Source of the DNA: Climacium dendroides | Taxonomy: Eukaryota > Streptophyta > Bryopsida > Hypnales > Climaciaceae | Assembly: GCA_950106755.1 (NCBI GenBank) | Contig: OX467091.1 | Location: forward strand, 27,359,538-27,423,537 | Reading direction: 5' to 3' | Length of the DNA: 64,000 nt | In this document: piece after piece, positions 46,688 to 58,270 of the stretch | Layout of the letters: each line of letters opens with the position of its first letter | How positions within the stretch are numbered: position 1 is the first letter of the stretch | Made by a program: the position numbers and the translations under genes | The notes under the pieces: generated by a model | What the model saw: only the letters and a program-made list of their open reading frames with translations | What the model was told of the DNA's origin: nothing | Database searches by the model: none

Positions 46688-47404
46688 TACATATGTTTTT
46701 TATGAGGACATAGATCCTTTCTCTCCATTATAGTAGAGGGTTGAGTTTGTATATGCAATTGCCTTAATCAGATTTGGAAACGGTCTATTTCGAAACTCCA
46801 TAGCAAATTCATTCTCATATTTTAGGCTATTATATAGCACATGTTCAAATTTAAACTGTAAGCATTGTAAACCGTTCAATATTACAAACAGGGTAGTCAA
46901 AGTATCACATTTTCTTTGCTCGTGATAGTCTTGCAAAAAGAAGCGTGCAACGAGTATATCAAGGTAATTGAAGAATGAAGTGGATGTTCGACCTTGCCCT
47001 AAATATGGATTTATCATCCACCTCATTCTTCAATTACCATGATATACTCTTTGCATGCTTTAGTTTGCAAACTAGCACAAGCAATGAAGGTAGGATACTT
47101 AGTTACCATGAGTGTAACGGTAGGCAATGCTTCTACCAAAGTTCATTTCACAATGTATTCATTCAATACTTATATATTTGATGAATATTTTCTATTAATT
47201 TTGTTGCATATCTCAATTACTACATGGTATATTCAATATCTTTAGTTGCAAATCTAGTTTTGAATGACATTATATTTCTTTTAATGTATTTACGGACAAG
47301 GAAGTCATCTTTGTTCATGGTTTATATGCCTCCACATCTTTGCATTTTGCTAGAAAGAAACTCCCATTTCACTGGAAAACTCCCAAAATAATGAATATGA
47401 TGTT
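46688..47404. other. Right margin of the inner element
   Basis: Non-coding, AT-rich. Around 46,964-47,055 an imperfect inverted repeat is visible (ATTGAAGAATGAAGTGGATG and CATCCACCTCATTCTTCAAT), which could form a hairpin near the transposon end. The last about 45 bp carry CTCCCATTT and AACTCCCAAAATAATG blocks, the subterminal motif of the family. Confidence 0.5.
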
Positions 47405-47895
47405 AAAGTGGTTGGTCCGATTATAGTATGCGAAGATTGTCCTCAACATCTCTTTATCGAGTGACCAAACCACGTAGCATTTCCAGGTTCTGAAGTATTT
47501 TTCACTTCTTCGTTCACCATGCTTTCTTCTTGCATCATCAAGTGGCTTGCAGCTACGCTGTGCTGGCCATTGATGATGTAAAAGTCTTCGTCTATCACCT
47601 CCTCCCATCAAGGTGGATCTCTTCTGCCTTTTGGCAAGACCGATGTGACGCAAAGAGTCTGCTTCACACTCTTGTCCGGCATGTTGACAAGATAATGGAG
47701 CATTTCTTTAACAATTTTATCCTCCTTCATGCGTATGTTGAGTTTAGCAAGTGCCTCCTTCAACTTTCCAATTGGCAGCTCTTTCTTCTCACCAACTGTG
47801 TAGATAAACGCGGTGGAGTACTTCTCCCAAAAGTTCTTGTACAAAGCGCTTATATTTTTGTAGTTTGGCTTCCGCTCCGTCTTGAGGTGTGACAA
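47405..47895 (-). pseudogene. Outer gene, ParB-like exon (cut by the inner element)
   Basis: Reads ERKPNYKNISALYKNFW, then EMLHYLVNMPDKSVKQTLCV, a TGA at 47,608, then FYIINGQHSVAASHLMMQ, a frameshift near 47.51 kb, and FRTWKCYVVWSLDKEMLRT, FAYYNRTNHF. Each block matches the inner copy. It ends exactly at the inner element's terminus and target duplication. The acceptor at 47,896 (TATGAG/TTG) follows the intron that holds CCGG-rich copy B. Confidence 0.75.
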
Positions 47896-47929
47896 CTCAT
47901 ATTTTTTTTTTTTATTTGTTTACCTTTTT

Positions 47930-50900
47930 GATCGAACCGGAAATTAGAAATAGGTATCCGGATTCATCTAAAGAGAAAGATAAAACCAAAAATAGTCACA
48001 AAAGGACCTTACGGAACTAATCCGGTTTTAGGTAGAAGCGGATCGGATTAGATTTCTAACCGGAATCTCGTTGACCGGATTGGAGAGAACCGGATGTCAA
48101 GAACCGGACCAGATATCCGACCGGTCATAAAGACAGTCCAGGGCGTCAGGACTATATAAAGCCTGATCCTGCCCATTTTCAGGTCTCTGGATTTCCACGT
48201 GTTGTCATGTCCTGATTTAGCGCTTGACGTTTTTATCGTTGACCACGGCAAGGAAGAGAAAGTACAAGAGGGTCCGGAAGTGAGTGAGGAGTGTGAGACG
48301 GAGAGATCTCCTCCGGACATGAGTGGGTGAGACATTGAGTGCGAACGGATACGTGAAAGACTGAGAGTGTGAGCACGCCAGTAGGTTAGTTTACAGGCGG
48401 AGCGGAACATCTGAGTGTCGGCGCTCCCTTGTTAGGACTGTAGAAGAGTGAAAACCGGGTAGAGCTACCCTCATGCCGTGGCTAAACCGGAAGAGAGGTT
48501 CTAACACCCCACCCCCGAGTGAAGTAAAGCTTAGAAAAGTGGTTCCGGTCATGCCGACCAAGGAACTAGAACAGGGAGAACTCAGAGAGGATTTATCGTT
48601 GATGGGTTGTCAGGGGTTAGTTTTGAAACCTTGGGGTTTCAAAGATGAGAGGATGATTAGAGAAATCCTGAGTGGCGTATTGAATCAGTTCGATAACACC
48701 CTGAGAGGGAATCCGGTCCAATGGACCGAGGCTTTGTGACGGGATGTATACGGATTCCAGCCAGGAGGACTCGGGCTTGCCAGCCGGAAGGATGATTTCG
48801 TCCAGGGCAAGTTTGGAAGCGTAGTGAATCCGAAGGACGGCTACGCGGTAGAGGACTACCTCGATGACCAGGAGCGTCGCCTGCTCCAGTTCGTGGTTCC
48901 GGTTCTGCATCCGGAAAAGCCCACCAGGGTGACTATCACCTTGGCTAACACGATTTTCGGAGCGCTGAGCGGAACCCGGAAAGTAGAATGGGGCCAGATC
49001 TTCTTTGATCTGGTGTCCCAGCTTAGTACAAGGGTGGGGAGAAGTAGGGCTACCCCACTGTGCCCTTATATGTACCACCTCTACCAGCAACAGGAACTGC
49101 TGACGGAAGTGGAGCTGAAGGTGTGGAAGGCCCAGGAGCGGACCATGAAGTACGGCGAATCCGAGTCCGACCAAGAAGCGGATTCCGGAAACGAAACCGA
49201 GGAGGAGGAAGAAGAAGAAGAGGAAGAGGAGGAACCGTATGTTCCCGCCAAGAGGCAGAAGACCACACCGACTCGGAATCAAGGAACGCCCCCGAGACAT
49301 CCGCGTCCGCGCAGAGGGGAGACTCCAACCGGACCGGATGTGGCATCCGGATCGGGAACCGCAGATCCATTCGACGAGTTGGTTGGGATCCTCTGCGGAA
49401 TCTGGGCGGATTGGGAAGTTAAGAAGCGGACGCTCGGGGAGATCGCGGAATTAATCGGAGTAGAACCGGACAGTCAATTGCCGCGGAAGGTAGCTGAGAG
49501 TGTTATCAATCCGAATGAGCTCCGGAAGATGAAGGAGGACAGCAAGTGGCAGCACGATGAAGTGGACACCCTCAAGGCCGAACTTTTCGCGTTGCTCGAG
49601 AACGCCACCGCGATAAAGGAGATGGCGGAGGAAATGAAGAAGTTGGCCGCAGAAGTGAAGGACGTGCTTAGAGGGCCCGGAGCCGCGGTCACCAAGGCAC
49701 GCCTGTTCGAAGAGGAGGTGCACAAGGAAAAGAAGATATCCGGAACAAGGGTGGTACACATCCTCACCGATTTTGAGGAGCAGATGGAGAAGCTCCTATC
49801 CAAGGCATGGGAGTCAGCGGACCGGATCGTGGAGAGCAGCCAGAAGTTGACGGAGATTCTGGTCCGGCTCTCTGAAATTTCTCTTCCGGACTTGTTTCCG
49901 GAAGACGTAGCTCAGGAACCGGGAAAGGACAAGACGCCCCAGTCAAGTAGGGCAAAGAAGGAGACGCCCTTGACCGGACATCAGCCGATAGATTTGGACT
50001 CCCCGGAAGCTGAGGAAGATCATCCGGCTCTACCTACGGATGGGGAACAGAACTGGAATCTAAATGAGGTCTTCGAGCAGTTGGAGAGACCTGATGAGAG
50101 CCCTACCATTGGATCCCGAGTGTATGAGACGGAACAAGAAGGATTGTAAAAATAGGACTGATAGGTAGGAACCGGAATAGAATCCGGTTAGGATAAGGTA
50201 GGACCGGATTGTCAGCGCTTTCAGAGGCGGAAATCATGTATTCACTTTTTTCTTTTTTCTTTTTGTATATAAAACAGTCTCTGAGATGGAGACTAGGGAG
50301 GAGTTCTTTTGGCATTTCCTTGTGTACTTTGCTTTAACCTAACTTTTGTGTAATTTTCCTGAGTGTTGGCAGGAGTGCATGGAGTCAGAGTAGGAAAGTG
50401 AGTACGGAGGTGTTGATACAATTTCTCCCCTTGATGTATGTTTCTGGTTCTAGGTACATGCGAGTAGGTTATGAAAAGTTAGGAGTGGATTCCAGTGCCT
50501 CAGCAACTATAGAAGTTTAGCATTCCGGATAAGAGATCCGTTGATCAGGCTAGGCGGATAGGGAGGGATTCCTTAGCTGCGCTAGAACTTCTGGGTGGGA
50601 AATCCGGTCGAGTATCCTGACTCCTGTGAGGTCTTGCCACCGTTGTGGGTGAACGGAAGAACTTTCGTAGATGTTGGAACGGACGGATGCACTTGTAGCC
50701 ACCTAGCTTCGTACGGAACGGATTAGTGTCAAGGTCGTTGTAGTATGAGAGGATCGTACGGGGGGTCTTTGTATGACCTGTGATTCGGATTACTATCCGG
50801 ATTACTGTGAAGGACCAAACCGGATTCGTGTTAGTTAGGGGATCAGTGGATAGGAAATTGGGTCTTCAGCCACTATAATTCACGGAAGGAGTGGTGGGCC

Positions 50901-51150
50901 TACCACTTTCAAAAGCAAGCGGCGAACCCTCTAATGGTAAAACAGAGGTAAAACTAAACCGAGTATGGAAGGGTGGACCGGATCGGATCCGCCCAGGAGG
51001 GTATATAGGACCGGAAGTTACAGGGTCCAGAATCGAGAAGTCAGTCCAGAGATCGGGGAACTAGTAAAACCGGAAGTAGGATACAGTCCGGTTGAAGTTT
51101 TCCGGGGTTTTTTTTTGATGTTCCGGTCATCAGAGGTAGGACCGGAAAAG
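47930..51150 (+). mobile_element. CCGG-rich element, copy B (in first intron of the outer gene)
   Basis: Dense CCGG words, same protein as copy A, borders approximate. TATA boxes at 48,152-48,158 (CTATATAAAG) and about 50,267 (GTATATAAAAC). I see no LTR pair, TIR or target duplication. A T-rich tract lies at the left border (47,902-47,913) and a T9 tract near the right (51,109-51,117). The element is the bulk of the intron between 51,286 and 47,896. Confidence 0.5.
48473..50149 (+). pseudogene. CCGG-element protein, copy B (one nonsense codon)
   Basis: A single frame of 559 codons interrupted once, by TGA at 48,737-48,739, where copy A has TGG (Trp). The N-terminal ~210 residues form the conserved globular part (LMGCQGLVLKPWGFKDERM; VTITLANTIFGALSG; PLCPYMYHLYQQQELLTEVE). 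Then an acidic run near 49,190-49,235 (ETEEEEEEEEE), a basic KRQK stretch, and a long helical Lys/Glu/Leu-rich part (KEMAEEMKKLAAEVKDVL) predicted to be coiled coil. No zinc knuckle, protease or polymerase. Could be gag of a non-autonomous retroelement or a protein of a DNA element; not recognised. Confidence 0.6.
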
Positions 51151-51286
51151 TAGAATTAAGGGGTTTAATTGGGTTTATCTCCTTGTTAGAGTTAGCTACT
51201 TCACAAGATCTCGTGGGTTTGATCTTTAGGGTCATTTTGTTATACTCTAGGGTGATTTTTGTGAGTATAATAGGGAAATTGCTTAC

Positions 51287-52120
51287 CTTGTGCTGCGACA
51301 TGAGGGCTTCCGGAACGACATTCATTTTTTCGAGATAGCTTGCCGATTCCACGGCTGACTGCTCCGAAGTCCTCTCGATTGCCTTCTTTGCTGACCCGGA
51401 TGCCAGCGGACTGCTTTGAGGTGCTGTCACTGGAGATGGTGGCGGCTTCCTGTTTTTCTTGCCTTTACTTTGTGACCCACCAGCCTTTTTCCCCGTTGAT
51501 GGCTGACCTTCATCTTGAGTAGCTGTCTCTACGGATACCGTTCGCGGAGCCATGAAGGATTTTTGCATTGCCATCTTCTCCTTGATGACTACAAAGGAGT
51601 TCATCAGGAGCGTGATCTTCGTGCAGAGTCTGCTTCCCGTCAGTAGACTTCCGTCCATGTTGTGGTACTCACCATTGTCTATTTTGCGCTCCAACTCCTT
51701 GATCTCCGAACTGTATGGCGTCGGCTCTAGACTCTCCAAGAATGGCGATATGTTGAACCAAATCTTCTGTGAGTTCAAGAGTATTGTAAAGTGGTATTAA
51801 TTGCCCGTTGGGAATGCGTTGTTGTTGGTGACGCAGTGAATTTTAATGTTTGGAAATTTCTCCGTAGACCCCCACTTCACTTTCTCGTTGAATGAGATCG
51901 GGAGATACGCCTTGGAATTTCGGTACTTCATGTTGAAGTGCATGTTATCTGTATGGGGCACTATCTTCAGACACCACATGGCCACTTCTTTTGGGTTTTC
52001 GAACTCCCACTAGTCCCCTTCTATCATATCCTCGTCTACATTTGGACTTTCTTCTTCGACATCCTCTACTCTTTTGAAGTGCGCCTTGAGTTGATCCATG
52101 TATTCCTCCATTCTGAGCAT
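51287..52120 (-). pseudogene. Outer gene, exon 1: N-terminal domain
   Basis: Starts at the ATG at 52,120 (MLRMEEYMDQLKAHF). Matches the inner N-terminal domain: EF.NP.EVAMWCLKIVPHTDN against EWQDPHEVEYWTIVLVPMTN, and KIWFNISPFLESL against KTIFSVSEYLRSL. TAG at 52,010 and TAA at 51,797 break it. The C-terminal part is Ser/Lys/Pro-rich (GGSQSKGKKNRKPPPSPV). The donor AAG/GTAAGC is at 51,286. No known domain. Confidence 0.65.
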
Positions 52121-52146
52121 GGACAACTAAAATTCAGTGTATTGTT

Positions 52147-52826
52147 GCGGTTTAGGACGGACTGAGCTAAACTGTTGCTAGACGTAAACGCACATTTTTC
52201 TTGTTGATATTTATTAAGTCAATTTTGATTGCGCCTTAGTTTTTTTTGATTTGGTAGTCTTCTGTTTGTTGCCTACTTTTCTCTATTCGTCTGCAAATTA
52301 GGGCGGTCCGCCCTAAACTGCTGGGATTTTTCTTTGGTTTGTAAGCATTTTTGTTTAATTAGTAAAGAGGCATTGAGTTTTAGAAGTATTTTATCTACCA
52401 ATTATCATTGAAATTTTTTAATGTGTCTGATTTCTTTAATCATTTTATAATAATGTCTATGCTTCTGTCGTTAGTATAGTGCTTGGGAGTGCAGTTTAAG
52501 ACGAACCGCCCTAAATTGCGCATGGACTATATTTTTGATGTCTCAGCGTAGCATATATATAGGGTTCATCACTTCTCGGGATCTACAGAAATGCAGTTTA
52601 GGGCGGTCCGTCCTAAATTGCGCATGGACCATATTTTATATGTCTCAGCGTAGCATGTATGTAGGGTTGATCAATTGTCATTATCAATAGAAATGCAGTT
52701 TAGGGCGGTCCGTCCTAAATTGCGCATGGACTATTTTTTTTATGTCTCAGCGTAGCATATATATAGGGTTCATCAATTCTCGTGATCTATAGAAATGCAG
52801 TTTAGTGCAGTCCGCCCTAAACTGTA
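52147..52826. repeat. Beta palindrome array in the outer gene's leader
   Basis: Sites at 52,147-52,177, 52,292-52,322, 52,491-52,520, 52,592-52,622, 52,694-52,724 and 52,797-52,826, core TTAGGGCGGTCCGTCCTAA. The last four are part of about 102-bp tandem units that also share CTCAGCGTAGCATATATATA and AGGGTTCATCA, so amplification here was by unit duplication. The position just upstream of exon 1 equals that of alpha array 2 in the inner element. Confidence 0.9.
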
Positions 52827-54592
52827 GACGTTTTATTTTTTACTTTGCACACGATACCCGATTGATACCCGGGGATATCTAGGTGATACCCGCCTTATAC
52901 CTATGTAATAAATGGTTACGTATGAGAAGTCTAACCTGTACGGTAGGTCCACGCTCATATACTGTTGACCAAGGAATTTGCTTTCCAGATTTGGAAATCC
53001 CTGACGAATTAATACGGAATGTAAGAACGTGTGTGTTCAAGGACACATAACAGGACTAATGCAAGCATTGCATTCTTGTATAGAACATAACATTGACCAG
53101 AAATACATGAACATCAGTGTTCATTGCCAAACCTCAGGGTTCATGGATGTACTAAAATCACATTCACAACGATACATTGGAAACATGTATTTCTAAGTCA
53201 AGCATAGTTCTTACCTTCGCTATGCAAATGATTATTAGCTCTCCAAATTCCTAGCAATTTCACTGAACTCCTAGAATACTGCATGTATCAAATTGTGACC
53301 ACACTGTTCTTGTTCTGATGAAGATCATGTGCATTTCAATTAGACATCTAAGTATCACACATGTCCATCACATTTTTAGATTAGGAGTGACAAATTCAAA
53401 AAACCTTGCACCTGCACGACGGGCGCTGCAAGCACGACTTCGTGAACTGGGCGGCAATGTGAACTCCGAAGTAAATCTGTATCAACCACAAACAGGGAAA
53501 TTTTGAGTTAATTCTCGAAAAGAAGTTGAAATGCCAGTTGCACTCACTTCCAAAGGAAGTGCATTGCGTTTTTTCAACAGAAGACGGCACAAATCTCATT
53601 CCCTTACACCTCAACATCAAAAAATTTAAGCAAAACAATAAGGACTAAAGGAATTGCACATGAATTCAAAATGTGGATTACATTCTTTGTCTTGAAGTTC
53701 TTAACAACATCAAAAGAACTAATGTTCAAAATCACAATCCCTAAAGTATCGTTCAATTGTTCAGCCAACCTAAACTCAGATACTGTTCAACTAAATTGTT
53801 TAGCGAATCAAAATTCACGTATTATTTAGCTCCATTGTTCAGTCAATCAAAACTATATTATAGAGAGGTCATTCAGAACTCTGCTATTCGAGTAGGAACA
53901 CTCCAACTGCAAATTACTATATATGAAGCAACCGGATTACATTACGTCAAAACTGAACACGTCTTCTACTAAACTCTAATTTACAAATAAAATCAAAATG
54001 AGAGCCCTCGAAATGTAAACCGCTCCAAGCAAACAGATCACCACTCGCAATTGACAAACAATGAAATGCAGGAGCTGGGTTTAGCTGTGCGACCCTAAAC
54101 CTGACACAATCCAAAAAAACAACAGATAAACGTGGATACACAAAAACATAACTGCGCAAATTTCAAACAACGGGAAAATACTCACAGCAAGTTTGAAGCG
54201 TCCATGACAGAAATTCGCAGCAAGCGCCACAACCGCAGAGTATCCCCTACGAAAAGTGTGCTCGCAGCATACACCACACACCTCACACTTCAATGCGCTC
54301 CACTCAAACACATACACCGCACAACTCACACTTCAATGCACTCCACTCAGATGCACTTGTTGCACTCCTCGCAATCCGAAACGGAACCTCACACAAACAA
54401 TAAACAACAAGCGCTGCCAGGAAGCATAGTTGTCACTCGAAAAAAAAAGTTGAAAAATTGTGTTCGTGGTGCTCCAACGACGACGACGGCGAACAAGGGT
54501 TTCGCTTAGGGTTTCCAGTCCGAAAGAGGACTGTGCGCGCCCCCCTTACCCGGCCCTACAGGGTAATGGCACCTTAAACCCGCCCATACACC
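52827..54592 (-). other. Leader region of the outer gene
   Basis: GATACCCG-type motifs at 52,846-52,895. From 53.4 to 54.55 kb the sequence is less AT-rich and, read on the minus strand, starts with a telo-box (AAACCCTAAGCGAAACCC at about 54,510) and a GC-rich leader. Direct repeats of about 45 bp (TCACACTTCAATGC.CTCCACTCA) lie at 54,286-54,350. It parallels 38.9-39.3 kb in the inner element. No protein supported. Confidence 0.4.
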
Positions 54593-54899
54593 CACTAGAA
54601 GAAATTGGGGGGTTTTGCGACTGCAGTTAACAACTAGTTTTAGAGTTGCGAAGGACATTTGCGACTAGGTGATAATTTAGAGCCTGTAGTCACAGTGGAC
54701 AAGTTGCATGAGTTGCAGGAGAGTTGTAGATGCACGTCATATCAGATGACTTTGTATCAAACTTCATCCTGCATATCTTCTGATAAGATACGCATTGTTG
54801 TGTGAAACTAATGAATTCAATGATCACTGCTCAACTACTTCTTTACAATTAATGTACTTGGCTTAATTTGAACTTTGCGATTCTTTTCAACTGTAATGT

Positions 54900-55660
54900 A
54901 TGATGGTATGCAACCTATGTGCGACTAGTATACCACTCATTTGCAACCTATATACAACTCATTTACAACGTATATGCAACTAATGTGTGACTCATTTTGC
55001 AACTACTATGCAACTAATTTTGCAATCTACATCCAACTAGTATGTAATTCATTTTACAACCTGAATGCAACTAATATCCAACTCTTTTTACAACTTGCAT
55101 GCAACTAATATCCAACTCATTGGGCAACTATATGCATCCAGTATACAATTAGTTTTATAATTTAATATAATTAATATGTAAATCATTTTGCAACTAATAT
55201 GCAATTAATATGCAAATCATTTTGTAACCTATATGCAACTCAATTTGTAACCTATGTCCAACTAGCATGCAACTGATTTTACATCCTACATGTGACCTAT
55301 ATACAACTCATTTGCAATTGGTTTTACAACTATGCAACAGGTATACAATTCAATTTGTTGCAATTGATTTTGCAACCTATATATAATTAGTATGCAACTT
55401 ATTTTGCAACCTACATGCAACTACTATGCAACTCATTTTGCAACCTATATGCAACTACTTTTCAATATTTATATATTATTATTATTTTGCAATACAAGTG
55501 CAACTCATATGCAATTGCTGTGCAACTAATTCTCAATTTTTTATATATTCCACATGCAACTAGTATGCAACTAGTATGCAACTACTTTAACCATTGATTT
55601 AGTACATAACTACTATGCAACTAATCTCCATCCTTTGCAACCTATATGCAATTAAGGGAG
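54900..55660. repeat. TTGCAACTA subterminal array, left
   Basis: About 50 imperfect TGCAACT/GCAACC units, spaced about 10-20 bp, alternating with TAGTATG, CATTT and CTATA spacers. Mirror of the array at 57.42-58.27 kb. Confidence 0.8.
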
Positions 55661-57419
55661 TAACTAGTTAACTATATGATTAGTTTGTAACTTAACTATT
55701 GCAATGCAAGCCAACAGAGATAGAGACAATCATTTTTCACACAAATCAATAGAAAACACAAAAGAGATAAACAATAGAGACAAAGACAATTATTGTTCAT
55801 ACAAAACAATACAAAAACCATATATTAGATAAGTATATACATTGCTAGTGCAAAAAACATAGTTACTAATTCACTTCTCATTACATGCAAGAACAACTAT
55901 GAATTGCTCATCCCAGTAGTTGCCGCCACTGTCTTCTGTCGCTAGTACCAGCACAAACCAGGCGCTGTCCACCAACTCTACCCCAACCGAAACAAACTTG
56001 ACTCTCCACCACGTGAACGAGAAGAAATAAACCAAAAAGTGATGTATATCACACCCAACAAAGGTGCATGTTTAGCAAAGGTGAAGATTGAACACCAAGA
56101 ATATTATGACGAGTGCTCCTTCAAATCCGTGTGCACATAATTACTCAACCAATTGACCTCCAAATTCAGCTTCAACCAAACGAGCTAGAGAACGCCATCT
56201 TGCACCAAAAACAATGAAATAGATACGTAATCCAAATTTAGCTTCAATTAAAACAGCTAGAGAACATCCTCCTACACCCCAAAAAATGAAACAAATACAT
56301 GACCTCTAAGTTCAACTTCAATAAAAAGAGCTAGAGAACGCCTTCCTTCATCAAAAACAATAAGACTAATACGTGACCTCAAATTCAGCTTTAATTGGAA
56401 GAACTAGAAAACGCCCTTTTGAAACTATGAGATAAACACTGATTGAAAACAAAGTTCAAAATCAAAAACACAATTGGCAATGGAAAAGCATCATCGAGAG
56501 ACAACAAACTCTCCTTACAACTCCAGGTTTTTGCAAAGAAGCACCTCAAAAATATAAAACTTGTACGCACCTTCTGTACATCGCAGCACAATCTTGCAAC
56601 CATGGTTTTAGCACTAGAGTATCATTAAAGTCATATTCAATCCAAAAAGAACCACCACTATAGCACTAAATTAATATTCCCTCAAGAGTGAACTAACACT
56701 AAACTAACACTAAACTAACATTATCTCACTAGTATGGATCACAGTAAAGATAATAGACAAGAACAACAAAGCGGCGGCAAGAATACAACAAAGTGATGGT
56801 GAAGGAGACGGAGAAGATAAACACCAGGTTGCTCTAGTCTACATGTTTCACCTCATCATTTCCACACGTGTCATCTCATCGTAGGATGAATGACAAAGTA
56901 AACAACTTTCATCGACATATGGCACTACTAGAGACTACAAGTGGATGGGACAGTGTGAAAAGCTTTTCCAAATTGCGTGGAATAACAAGGCTGTAATTAA
57001 ACTGAATAAATTTTAGCTTGTTCCACAATTCCACGCAAACAGAGTCCATGCCGCCGCATGTATATCCTAATAGTTTAGTGGAGTTAATCAAGGTTAAAGA
57101 GTTTCTAAGAAAATATTCATTCTAAGAAAATTTCAACTTGAAGAAGTTTGCAATATTATGTAGTCTAATTCCACAATGGAGTCTTGAAAGTCATTGAGGT
57201 TGAGCACATTGAAAACATTTCCAACAGATAAGGCATGTGCAAAGAAGTACTTGGAGGGGCTATCTATATATGGAAGAGAGTATTTTAGAGCTGCAAGATA
57301 TTTAGAGCATTTATGAATTGTAGATGTTTTGCATATGAACTATAATCATTTGGTATTTAAATTTTAGTTCATTTTTTTGGTGAAGTCATCTTCCATTTGC
57401 ATCCTTATTGTTGTTTACT

Positions 57420-58270
57420 TGAACTGTAATTGTTTTTTAGTTGCATTGTAGTTGTTTTTGTAGTTGCAATGTCGTTGTTTTTTAGTTGCATCGTAGTTGT
57501 TTTCTAGTTGCGCTGTAGTTGGTTGATAGTTGATTTATAGTTGCATTGCAGTTGCATAGTAGTTATTTCTTAGTTGCATTGTAGTTAGTTTGTAGTTGCA
57601 TAGGAGTTGTTTCTTAGTTGCATTGTAGTTGTTTTCTAGTTGCATTGCAGTTGATTTGTAGTTGCATTGTAGTAGTTTTGAAGTCGCATTATAGTTGATT
57701 TGTAGTTGTAGTGTAGTTGTTTTCTAGTTGCATTATAAATGTTTTTTAATTGCATTGTAATTGTTTTCTAGTCGCACTGTAGTTGAGTTGTCGTTGCATT
57801 GTAGTTGTTTTGTAATAGTAGTATGATGAAATTTCATTTAAACTTATAATTCTTTAGGATCTTTAAAATCTAAACTTGTCCTACATATATGAAATTTACA
57901 ACCCAATTTTCTTATATGGCATGATTAGAAATCTATACCAATCCTAGATTCATAACATCTACAAGAGTCATAGATGCCTAATATCTATTTATTTTGTAAA
58001 TGTTTGTGACAATGCGAGATTTGAATCGTAATAGTTGCATTGTAGTTGTATAATTGAAGTATTTTACAGTTGCATTGTAGTTGCACTACAATTGTTTGTA
58101 TTGTAGTTGCATTGTAGTCGCACTATAATTAGTTTGTAGTCGCACCGTAGTCGCACTGTAGTTGTCGTGTAATTGCACTGTAGTTGCATTGTAGTTGTTT
58201 TATAATTGTACTGTAGTTATATTGTAGTTGCACTATAGTTGCTTTCTAGTTGAACTTTAGTCATTTTTCA
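57420..58270. repeat. TAGTTGCATTG subterminal array, right
   Basis: About 50 imperfect (T)AGTTGCA.TG and TAGTTGTTTT units on the plus strand, the reverse complement of the left array's motif. A ~120-bp direct duplication follows (58,256-58,375 and 58,388-58,510). Confidence 0.8.

Larger units (their letters stand above)
30259..47404. mobile_element. Inner nested transposon (alpha copy), 17,146 bp, with TIRs and 4-bp TSD
   Basis: Left end AACATCATATTCATTA at 30,259; right end is its exact reverse complement, ending at 47,404. AAAG flanks it at 30,255-30,258 and 47,405-47,408. Excising element plus one AAAG restores CAC-TTT-CAG-CCC (H-F-Q-P) in the outer gene, matching NHFQ in the inner gene; the 17,150-bp removal also puts both exon halves in one frame. 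Contents: a DUF7869-like gene (minus) and a ParB/MTase/HAD gene (plus), diverging from a central region, with two alpha palindrome arrays, one upstream of each gene. The superfamily is not recognised; a 4-bp TSD is known for Sola elements among others. Confidence 0.85.
24817..52120 (-). pseudogene. Outer ParB-like / MTase-like / HAD-like gene, split by insertions
   Basis: Minus-strand exons inferred from homology to 40,576-46,687 and from GT/AG borders: 52,120-51,287; 47,895-47,405; 30,258-30,105; 29,971-28,635; 28,351-27,390; about 27,062-26,867; 26,749-25,949; 25,536-24,817. The 17.1-kb inner element cuts between codons for NRTNHF and QPTTPSW. A CCGG-rich element fills the first intron. The end of the gene (ERSA..TGYS.G...LKA.EK.KS) matches the inner copy. 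Stops are TAG at 52,010, 29,201 and 27,620, TAA at 51,797, and TGA at 47,608 and 28,793; frameshifts lie near 47.51 and 28.71 kb. Clearly dead. Gene order and content equal the inner copy. Confidence 0.75.

Noticed and set aside
47930..51150. LTR pair in CCGG-rich copy B
   Set aside because: Two TATA-like promoters exist at the ends, but the sequences around them are not similar, so I could not support LTRs.
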